DNA of 7,380 nt, taken from positions 1 through 7,380 of the forward strand of contig UQPP01000060.1 of assembly GCA_900543025.1 (NCBI GenBank), read 5' to 3'. This document shows, piece after piece, positions 1 to 4,700 of the stretch. The notes beneath the pieces are model-generated. The model had not been told where the DNA came from. It searched no databases and saw only the letters and a list, made by a program, of their open reading frames with translations. This DNA is from an uncultured Collinsella sp. GTDB lineage: Bacteria; Actinomycetota; Coriobacteriia; Coriobacteriales; Coriobacteriaceae. Each line of letters begins with the position of its first letter. Position 1 is the first letter of the stretch. A program made the position numbers and the translations under genes.

Positions 1-5
1 GAAAA

Positions 6-38
6 CCTCCCATTTCCCGATGTCCAAGAAATGGGAGG
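6..38 (-). terminator. Rho-independent terminator of the DeoR-family gene
   Basis: Two perfect 11-base arms (6-16 and 28-38, CCTCCCATTTC and its complement) enclose an 11-base loop. Read on the minus strand the stem is followed by TTTTC at the window edge, about 33 bases past the stop codon of the repressor gene. The stem is moderately GC-rich and the U tract is short and cut by the window end, so the call is good but not certain. Confidence 0.6.
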
Positions 39-70
39 CAGTTCACAGGCACCTTTGTGGTGGTTTTTGT

Positions 71-874
71 TTAAGCGCCGGCGATGACGAGATTTGGGCG
101 GGCGTCGTCGGTGGCCTCGGCGATTGAGGTGGCGACGGCATGATCGGGGTCACGGTCCATCACGATGGTGTCGACATCAGTCAGTTCGGCAAAGCGGTAC
201 ATGCCGCGTCCGTTAACCTTGCTAGCGTCCATGAGGGCGACGCTTTGATGGGCTCCGGCGATCATAGCTGTTTTGGTCTCGGCCATCTGGGGAAAGTCGG
301 TCGTAAAGCCGCAGCCGGGAACAAAAGCGCCAGGGCACATGACGGCAAGATCGGCGTGGACCATTTGGAGAGCCTGCATGGTAAGTGGGCCGTACAGATA
401 GCGATGACCTTTGCGCAGTGCCCCGCCCAGCATGACGACATCGACCGAGGGCATGCTCTCGTCAATATAATCGGCGATGGTAATGTCGGCCGTGATAACG
501 GTGATGCCGTCGCGCTGATCAAGGAGCCGGACGAACTCGAGCGCCGTGGTGCCCGAGTCGACGAGCAGCGTGTCGCCGTCATTGACGAGCTCGATGGCGC
601 TTTGCGCGATGGCCTGCTTGGCGGCGACGTTGACATTGATGCGGCGATCCTGCGTGGAGACGGTCAGGCGCTTGTGAAGCGAAACGGCACCACCATGTGT
701 GCGGCGCAGCTTGCCTGCTTCGGCGAGCGCGTCCAGGTCGGCGCGGGCGGTGACGGAGGACACGCCAAAGGTCTGGGCGATTTCTGCTACCTGCACCGAG
801 GCGTTGTGCTCGAGCATTTCCATGATGGCGGCGCGGCGTTCGTCGGCAAAAGCACGGTTGGTAGCTTGGGTCAT
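71..874 (-). CDS. DeoR/GlpR-family transcriptional regulator
   Basis: Predicted cytoplasmic DNA-binding repressor of 267 residues that senses a sugar phosphate. Residues about 12-62 form a DeoR-type winged helix-turn-helix (VAEIAQTFGVSSVTARADLD, then LRRTHGGAV, the usual end of the HTH). Residues about 80-240 match the DeoR C-terminal phosphosugar-sensing domain: DSGTT at 106-110 (phosphate-binding loop), VVMLGG at 146-151, and MDASKV at 215-220 (family D-x-S-K). The length is close to the usual 250-260. The start at 874 is chosen because GGAG lies 5 bases upstream and the protein then begins just before the HTH; an in-frame ATG at 931 would add 19 residues but has no good Shine-Dalgarno. The gene diverges from the class II aldolase gene, so I infer that it controls that gene and perhaps itself. 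The effector cannot be read from the sequence. Confidence 0.9.
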   Translation of the reverse strand: MTQATNRAFADERRAAIMEMLEHNASVQVAEIAQTFGVSSVTARADLDALAEAGKLRRTHGGAVSLHKRLTVSTQDRRINVNVAAKQAIAQSAIELVNDGDTLLVDSGTTALEFVRLLDQRDGITVITADITIADYIDESMPSVDVVMLGGALRKGHRYLYGPLTMQALQMVHADLAVMCPGAFVPGCGFTTDFPQMAETKTAMIAGAHQSVALMDASKVNGRGMYRFAELTDVDTIVMDRDPDHAVATSIAEATDDARPNLVIAGA

Positions 875-879
875 GTCTG

Positions 880-883
880 CTCC
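880..883 (-). promoter_or_regulatory. Ribosome binding site that decides the DeoR gene start
   Basis: GGAG on the minus strand, 5 bases before the ATG at 872-874. The alternative ATG at 929-931 is preceded only by an A-rich run without a Shine-Dalgarno match, so this site favours the shorter protein. Confidence 0.55.
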
Positions 884-968
884 ATTCTCGGCTAAATTTG
901 CAGGAATTATGTTGACTCTATTTTCGTTCATTTTCTTTTTGAGTAAGAAAACACCTTTCGATTACTTA

Positions 969-984
969 TCTTTTCTATAAAAGA
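969..984. promoter_or_regulatory. Candidate operator: inverted repeat over the DeoR promoter
   Basis: Perfect 6-base arms TCTTTT and AAAAGA are separated by CTAT. The repeat overlaps the proposed minus-strand -10 (974-979). DeoR-family proteins commonly repress their own gene and the adjacent divergent one, which fits the position, but I cannot identify the true recognition sequence. Confidence 0.25.
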
Positions 985-1191
985 AAGACGCTCAACGCCC
1001 AAAATTCAATATCGAACACGCCCACTCGGCTCCAATTCCTTCCGTTTACTTTTCAAAAACGACGGTATTGACCTGCATGGGCTCAATATCTCGCACGTGC
1101 AAAGACGCTGAATTTCATACAATGAGCGCAGTAAAACGCAAGGTAAAACGCCTTGTGAACAACTACGCCCGATGTCCAGATGCGGGCGAGG

Positions 1192-1199
1192 GAGAGGAG
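1192..1199 (+). promoter_or_regulatory. Ribosome binding site that decides the aldolase start
   Basis: GAGAGGAG sits 9 bases before the ATG at 1209. The frame is open further upstream to a TTG at 1068, but that extension has no family similarity and no comparable Shine-Dalgarno, so translation is placed at 1209. Confidence 0.7.
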
Positions 1200-1208
1200 C
1201 AAACGCTC

Positions 1209-2066
1209 ATGGCACTTGTTACCACCGAAAAGATGCTCAAGGACGCTCAGGCCGGCCACTACGCCGTCGGCGCGTTCAACGTTGAGAACCTCGAGTTTGT
1301 TATGGCCGTTCTGGCTGCTGCCGAGGAGACCAAGTCCCCCGTCATCATGCAGACCACCCCGGGCACCATCAAGACCGCTGGTCTGGACTATTTCTATGGC
1401 ATGGTCAAGGCTGCCGCCGAGCGCGCTTCCGTGCCCGTCGCTCTGCACCTCGATCACGGCGATGGCTATGACCGCTGCATGCAGGCTTTCCGCACTGGCT
1501 ACACCTCTGTCATGATTGACGGTTCGCACGAGTCTTTCGAGGACAACATCGCTCTGACCAAGTCCGTCGCCGACGCTGGCCGCGCCATGGGCGTGCCCGT
1601 CGAGGCCGAGCTCGGTAAGGTTGGCGGCAAGGAGGACGACGGTCCCGCGGTTGAGGGCGAGAGCCCCTACACCGATCCGGCCGAGGCCAAGGAGTTCGTC
1701 GAGCGTACCGGCTGCACCTCCCTCGCAATTGGCGTTGGCACCAGCCACGGTGTGTACACGAGCGATCCGCACATCGAGCAGTCCGTGGTCAAGGCCATCC
1801 GCGACGCCGTCGACGTGCCGCTGGTCCTGCACGGCACCTCCGGTGTGCCCGATGAGCAGGTTGCCGAGGCTGTGAAGAACGGCATCTGCAAGGTTAACTA
1901 CGCCACCGAGCTGCGTCAGGCCTACACCAAGGGCTTCATGGCCTACATGGCCGAGAACCCCGCCTGCTTCGATCCCAAGAAGCCGGCCAAGGAGGGCATG
2001 CGTGAGATCACCGAGCTGGTTAAGATCCGCATGACCAACCTCAACTCTGTGGGCAAAGCAGAGTAA
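1209..2066 (+). CDS. fba: Class II ketose-bisphosphate aldolase (fructose-1,6-bisphosphate or tagatose-1,6-bisphosphate)
   Basis: Cytoplasmic metal-dependent aldolase that splits a ketohexose 1,6-bisphosphate into dihydroxyacetone phosphate and glyceraldehyde 3-phosphate (glycolysis, gluconeogenesis or tagatose catabolism). It has 285 residues, the usual length for the short class II/GatY-type enzymes. Visible motifs: HLDH at 80-83 (D82 catalytic, H83 zinc ligand), VEAELG at 131-136 (E134), SHG with H180, LVLHGTSG with H208 (zinc ligand and phosphate loop), and NYATE at 230-234. Residues 49-58 (TTPGTIKTAG) resemble GatY/KbaY tagatose-bisphosphate aldolases more than FbaA, so the substrate is open; the symbol is a family-level label. 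It is divergent from the DeoR-type regulator and is a single-gene unit, followed by a long palindrome rather than a classic U-tract terminator. No truncation or missing catalytic residue is seen. Confidence 0.95.
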   Translation: MALVTTEKMLKDAQAGHYAVGAFNVENLEFVMAVLAAAEETKSPVIMQTTPGTIKTAGLDYFYGMVKAAAERASVPVALHLDHGDGYDRCMQAFRTGYTSVMIDGSHESFEDNIALTKSVADAGRAMGVPVEAELGKVGGKEDDGPAVEGESPYTDPAEAKEFVERTGCTSLAIGVGTSHGVYTSDPHIEQSVVKAIRDAVDVPLVLHGTSGVPDEQVAEAVKNGICKVNYATELRQAYTKGFMAYMAENPACFDPKKPAKEGMREITELVKIRMTNLNSVGKAE

Positions 2067-2082
2067 CAGCAAGGGTACTCTG
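2059..2082 (+). terminator. Weak stem-loop over the aldolase stop codon
   Basis: Seven-base arms CAGAGTA (2059-2065) and TACTCTG (2076-2082) straddle the stop codon. There is no U tract behind it, so it is at best a 3'-end stabilising hairpin, or chance. Confidence 0.2.
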
Positions 2083-2090
2083 ATCCCACC

Positions 2091-2243
2091 GGACGGCTTG
2101 GGCGGGTTCCCGTACTTAGTTTCCAAAACGTCCTCGCGCATGAAGGCCCCCGTTGCCTCGCTTCTACGAAGCGTTGGCAACGGGGGCCTTCGCGCTGCGG
2201 AATGATTTTGGAAACTAAGTACGGGAACCCGCCCAAGCCGTCC
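2091..2243. repeat. 153-bp nested palindrome with perfect 38-bp arms
   Basis: The outer arms 2091-2128 and 2206-2243 are exact reverse complements over 38 bases, starting GGACGGCTTGGGCGGG and ending TTTCCAAAA on the left. Inside lies a second GC-rich stem: 2142-2157 (GAAGGCCCCCGTTGCC) pairs exactly with 2176-2191, topped by CGCTTC-TAC-GAAGCG, and a GCGC/GCGC extension with an AT bulge sits just outside it. The whole unit could fold into one long hairpin or cruciform. It lies right after the aldolase gene and may serve as a terminator or mRNA end, although it lacks a U tract. It carries no coding capacity, so a mobile palindromic (REP/MITE-like) element is an alternative. Confidence 0.85.
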
Positions 2244-2776
2244 TGCCCGATCGCCCTTGTGGCGTTGGGGCGGAAATGGGTGGGGCGTCAGGGCTTCTTT
2301 GTTGATGAGAGGTTAGTATGCCCGGGCTTGGTTGGGGAAGGTTTTGTCTAGGGATGCTTGGAGCTTTTCGAACGATGCTCGCAAGTTGTGGCTCTGGTCG
2401 GTTGAGCGTTTGGCTTTTGTGGTTGGGGAGTCGAGGAGGCCGTTTCTCTGTGTCGGGGGGAAGGAGAAAAGGTCTGCATGTTTTAGGGATGGCTGCTGTG
2501 CTGCGTCATTGGAAGAATGCATGCTTATGCGGCCTCCTCGATGTCCACCAAAAGATAGCGCACGGGGTGTGCTGCTAGGTCCCGTGCGTTGGCAGTATTA
2601 TGCCGCGGACGTCGCAAAGAAGCGCTAAAGAAAGGCTTAATGAGGTTTGCAATTACGATGAAACCGCAGGTTAAAGCTATCGAGTAACACTCTTGAAAGG
2701 TTTTGGACTTAAGGGCTTTCTAAGGTTTGTGACGCGGATGTGGCTCGCCTGTGTGGGGCGTGTGGATGGCTCGTTC
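2244..2776. other. Gap of about 530 bases without a convincing gene
   Basis: Between the large palindrome and the stop of the Nudix-Vsr gene I see no recognisable gene. Plus-strand frames here are rich in Trp, Gly and Cys and look like shadows. On the minus strand there is one plausible small ORF (2313-2522), and just before it an open frame ending in a stop at about 2525-2527 (last residues AHPVRYLLVDIEEAA) that has no ordinary start apart from a GTG for a 12-residue peptide. The base composition (G and T rich on the plus strand) differs from the flanking genes, so the stretch may be the remnant of a decayed minus-strand gene. Confidence 0.4.
2313..2522 (-). CDS. Hypothetical small protein, 69 residues, possibly a gene remnant
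   Basis: I do not recognise this family. The ATG at 2520-2522 has GAGGAGG about 10 bases upstream. The product is hydrophilic, with a basic central part (TTKAKRSTDQ) and a predicted helical C-terminal part (RASFEKLQASLDKTFPNQ); it has no membrane segment, signal peptide or cysteine pattern. Its composition is more natural than the opposite-strand frames, which is the main reason for listing it. Codon use has many A-ending codons, unlike the GC-ending neighbours. It could be a real small gene, the 3' fragment of a decayed longer gene, or a chance frame. Confidence 0.25.
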   Translation of the reverse strand: MHSSNDAAQQPSLKHADLFSFPPTQRNGLLDSPTTKAKRSTDQSHNLRASFEKLQASLDKTFPNQARAY

Positions 2777-3766
2777 CTAGCGCTGTGGCTCTGCGGCGCG
2801 CACCTGCTCGATGACCTTTTCCATCGTGGCGTCGATGCGGTCTTTTTTGAGCTCGCATTCCCAGATGGTTATGGGTGTCCAGCCCATTTGAGTGAGTGCT
2901 GCCACGGCAGCGCGGTCGCGCTCGACGTTGCGACGGAACTTTGCCTCCCAAAACTCAACGTTGCGCTTGGGCTGGCTAGGGTTGCACTTGGGGCAGCGGT
3001 GCCAAAAGCAGCCATTGACGAAGATGGCGATCTTGCGGCCGGGGAAGGCGATGTCGGGCTTGCCGGGAACCTTCCATTCCAAGCGATAACCCGTAAGGCC
3101 CGCTGCGCGCAAGCGCTGGCGAACGAGCAGCTCGGGCTTGGTGTTTGCACGCTTGTTGCCCTTCATGGACTTTTTTATAGCGGCGCGACGGCGCACGAGT
3201 TCACGCTCGTCGGCGGAAAGGTCCGAGGTGTCGATGCCGTCGAGCAGACCTGGTTTGGGGCGCTTTTTGCTACGGCGCTTAGGTGCGCGCTTGGGCTTGG
3301 TGGCGGGCTCGTCGGTCGCGGTGGCCTCGGCGTCGTTGGCAGCGCCGTTGGCCTCAAGCCGATCTTCCTTTAACTCAATCAGAGCATCAATGAGCCCCTT
3401 GTCGGCGGGCATCCATTCCACCATGGCAAGCGAGGTACGCGGAATCCAGCGGATATCGAGCTGGCGGTCGTGCTTCTGGGGCTTATCGGATTCATCGGCG
3501 AGCGAGCAGTAGTAGCACTCCATCGAGAGATGAAAATCGGGGTAGTCATACTCAACGGTGTAAAAATCGCGCAGGTTGGTGACTTTTACCTGCAGCTCTT
3601 CCATGAGCTCGCGTCGCATGGCGTCTTCGGGTGCCTCGCCGCGCATGAGCTTGCCGCCGGGGAACTCCCAAAGTCCCTGCATATCGCCGTAGCCGCGCTG
3701 CACGGCCAGCAGCTCGTCAGATCCTTCCTTGCGAATGATCCCAGCTGCAACATGAACAGTCTTCAA
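2777..3766 (-). CDS. Nudix (MutT-like) hydrolase fused to a Vsr-type DNA mismatch endonuclease
   Basis: One 329-residue protein with two DNA-maintenance domains. Residues 1-135 are a Nudix hydrolase of the MutT/NudG kind, expected to hydrolyse oxidised nucleotides such as 8-oxo-dGTP: LWEFPGG at 32-38 and a Nudix box from G38 through E44, R52-E53 and E56-E57, with Q59 where Gly is usual. Residues 138-200 are a low-complexity, strongly basic linker (KPKRAPKRRSKKRPKP at 157-172). Residues 200-320 match very-short-patch-repair endonucleases: NTKPE at 208-212, GKPDIAF at 235-241 (D238 aligns with the catalytic Asp), NGCFWHRCPKC at 251-261, NVERDR at 280-285, and WECEL at 302-306. The TTG start at 3764-3766 is chosen because AGAGAGGA lies 6 bases upstream and the Nudix fold begins there; the frame stays open far upstream only as a shadow of the ABC gene. 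It is transcribed alone, divergent from the ABC operon. No Dcm-type methyltransferase is nearby. Confidence 0.88.
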   Translation of the reverse strand: MKTVHVAAGIIRKEGSDELLAVQRGYGDMQGLWEFPGGKLMRGEAPEDAMRRELMEELQVKVTNLRDFYTVEYDYPDFHLSMECYYCSLADESDKPQKHDRQLDIRWIPRTSLAMVEWMPADKGLIDALIELKEDRLEANGAANDAEATATDEPATKPKRAPKRRSKKRPKPGLLDGIDTSDLSADERELVRRRAAIKKSMKGNKRANTKPELLVRQRLRAAGLTGYRLEWKVPGKPDIAFPGRKIAIFVNGCFWHRCPKCNPSQPKRNVEFWEAKFRRNVERDRAAVAALTQMGWTPITIWECELKKDRIDATMEKVIEQVRAAEPQR

Positions 3767-3772
3767 CAGGAG

Positions 3773-3780
3773 TCCTCTCT
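3773..3780 (-). promoter_or_regulatory. Ribosome binding site that decides the TTG start of the Nudix-Vsr gene
   Basis: AGAGAGGA on the minus strand, 6 bases before a TTG codon. No ATG lies in frame at the beginning of the Nudix domain, so this site is the main support for a TTG start (a CTG immediately upstream is the only near alternative). Confidence 0.6.
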
Positions 3781-3813
3781 CAACATCAACACGTAACAGG
3801 GTGGCTACCCCTA

Positions 3814-3831
3814 CCTTACACAACGGTAAGG
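3814..3831. promoter_or_regulatory. Candidate operator CCTTAC-N6-GTAAGG
   Basis: A perfect 6-base dyad with a 6-base centre, followed one helical turn later by another GTAAG (3837-3841). Dyads of this CTTAC/GTAAG shape are typical of dimeric repressors such as TetR-family proteins. Because it lies between two divergent genes it could act on either. The regulator is not encoded in the window. Confidence 0.35.
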
Positions 3832-3866
3832 CAACCGTAAGCCATATCGCTGGTAGCCGACTCGGC

Positions 3867-3904
3867 TTCTTGCGACTATAGATGCCGTAGACTAATCGCA
3901 AGAA
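3867..3904 (+). promoter_or_regulatory. Inverted repeat reaching into the ABC gene Shine-Dalgarno
   Basis: Nine-base perfect arms (3867-3875 and 3896-3904) around a 20-base loop. The downstream arm overlaps the start of the AGAAAGGA ribosome binding site (3901-3908) of the ATPase gene. It may be a protein-binding dyad or, if transcribed, a hairpin partly masking the ribosome binding site. Confidence 0.3.
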
Positions 3905-3914
3905 AGGACTCGGT

Positions 3915-4700
3915 ATGCAAACCACGCACATGGCGACCCCGGTACTGGAGGTCGCGAATCTCGAAAAAGTATATGGAGCGCTGGGCAACGTGACCCGCGC
4001 GCTCAACGACGTCAGCTTTACCGTCAACCGCGGCGAATTCGTTGGCATCATGGGCGCCTCGGGCTCGGGCAAGTCGACGTTGCTCAACTGCGTCTCGACC
4101 ATCGATAGCGCCACGAGCGGCACCATCCGCATCAACGGGCAGGACGTTACGCGCATGAAGCAGGCTAAGCTTTCGCAGTTCCGCCGCGAGGAGCTCGGCT
4201 TTATCTTCCAGGACTCCAACCTGCTCGATACGCTCACGGCACGCGAGAACATCGCCCTGCCGCTCACCATCGCCCGCACAAATTCGGCAGAGATCTCGAC
4301 CCGCGTGCAGGACGTGGCCGCGCGTCTGTCCGTGAGCCAGGTGCTCGACAAATATCCCTACCAGATGTCCGGCGGCCAGCAGCAGCGCGTTTCCGCCTGT
4401 CGCGCGCTTGTCACCGACCCCACCATGATCATGGCCGACGAGCCCACCGGCGCCCTCGATTCCAAGAGCGCTCGCCTGCTGCTTGAGAGCCTGGAGGCCC
4501 TCAACCGCCGTCTGCGCGCCACCGTGCTCATGGTTACGCACGACAGCTTTGCCGCCAGCTACACGAGCCGTGTGCTGTTTATTCGTGACGGCAAGATCTT
4601 CACCGAGCTGCGCCGCGGCGACACCGACCGCCGAGAGTTCTTCGACCGCATTATGGAGGTCGTTGCCATGATGGGCGGTGAGGGCTCCGATGCTCTGTAA
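3915..4700 (+). CDS. ABC transporter ATP-binding protein, BceA-like
   Basis: Cytoplasmic ATPase subunit of an FtsX-type (MacB/BceAB superfamily) transporter, 261 residues. All core motifs are intact: Walker A GASGSGKST at 47-55, Q-loop Q99 in FIFQDSNLLDTLT (the NLLDTLT stretch is characteristic of BceA-type proteins), signature MSGGQQQR at 151-158, Walker B MIMADEP at 171-177 with catalytic E176, D-loop ALDSKSA, and switch H209 in MVTHD. The ATG at 3915 has AGAAAGGA 6 bases upstream; a second in-frame Met at residue 6 has no better site. Its stop overlaps the permease start by 11 bases, so the two are translationally coupled. BceAB-type pairs remove or detect cell-wall-active peptide antibiotics. 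No BceRS-type two-component genes lie in the window, so the specific substrate and control are unknown. Confidence 0.95.
   Translation: MQTTHMATPVLEVANLEKVYGALGNVTRALNDVSFTVNRGEFVGIMGASGSGKSTLLNCVSTIDSATSGTIRINGQDVTRMKQAKLSQFRREELGFIFQDSNLLDTLTARENIALPLTIARTNSAEISTRVQDVAARLSVSQVLDKYPYQMSGGQQQRVSACRALVTDPTMIMADEPTGALDSKSARLLLESLEALNRRLRATVLMVTHDSFAASYTSRVLFIRDGKIFTELRRGDTDRREFFDRIMEVVAMMGGEGSDAL
4677..4684 (+). promoter_or_regulatory. Ribosome binding site inside the ATPase gene that decides the permease start
   Basis: GGTGAGGG lies 5 bases before the ATG at 4690. A GTG at 4678 is in frame and would add four residues, but it falls within this Shine-Dalgarno, and family members start with a sequence like MLCKLAWGN, favouring 4690. 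Confidence 0.5.

Larger units (their letters stand above)
875..1208. promoter_or_regulatory. Divergent control region between the DeoR and aldolase genes
   Basis: This 334-base gap holds no convincing gene. It has an AT-rich patch at roughly 905-985, in contrast to the GC-rich genes on both sides. For the minus strand a possible promoter is TTGGGC (997-1002) with a 17-base spacer and TATAGA (974-979). A 6-base inverted repeat, TCTTTT-CTAT-AAAAGA at 969-984, covers that -10, so it could be an operator for autorepression. For the plus strand a -10-like TACAAT lies at 1118-1123, with no clear -35; transcripts from it would have a leader of about 80 bases. A second CTTTTC half-site occurs at 1049-1054. 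All promoter and operator calls are by eye and weak individually. Confidence 0.4.
3767..3914. promoter_or_regulatory. Divergent control region between Nudix-Vsr and the ABC operon
   Basis: In 148 bases there are three nested or adjacent inverted repeats: GGCTACC (3803-3809) with GGTAGCC (3852-3858); CCTTAC (3814-3819) with GTAAGG (3826-3831); and TTCTTGCGA (3867-3875) with TCGCAAGAA (3896-3904). A further GTAAG at 3837-3841 puts three CTTAC/GTAAG half-sites on an 11-base period. No clear consensus -35/-10 pair is visible for either gene, though TATAGA at 3877-3882 could be a plus-strand -10. Confidence 0.45.

Noticed and set aside
51..69. Possible plus-strand terminator CACC-TTTGT-GGTG followed by a T run
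   Set aside because: The stem is only four pairs, and no plus-strand gene is visible to its left in the window.
140..895. Long plus-strand open frame (251 codons) opposite the DeoR-family gene
   Set aside because: It is the antisense shadow of a clearly recognisable DeoR protein; its product has no family features.
875..931. N-terminal extension of the DeoR protein to the ATG at 929-931
   Set aside because: There is no Shine-Dalgarno before it, and the extra residues precede the normal family start; the ATG at 874 has GGAG at good spacing.
1068..1208. N-terminal extension of the aldolase by 47 residues
   Set aside because: The extension is not aldolase-like, would begin at TTG without a ribosome binding site, and overlaps the region needed for the promoter and leader; MALVTTEKML at 1209 is the standard family start.
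1083..2180. 365-codon minus-strand open frame opposite the aldolase
   Set aside because: Shadow frame produced by high-GC codon bias; low-complexity Gly/Leu/Val/His composition and no recognisable domain.
2332..2628. 98-codon plus-strand frame in the gap after the large palindrome
   Set aside because: Rich in Trp, Cys and Arg with no recognisable features and no convincing ribosome binding site; the opposite strand is at least as plausible.
2693..3373. 226-codon plus-strand frame opposite the Vsr domain
   Set aside because: Antisense shadow of a conserved domain.
3767..4351. 195-residue N-terminal extension of the Nudix-Vsr protein
   Set aside because: It is antisense to the ABC ATPase and reads through the divergent control region; its Ser/Arg-rich composition is typical of a shadow. 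The TTG at 3766 with a strong ribosome binding site begins the Nudix fold.
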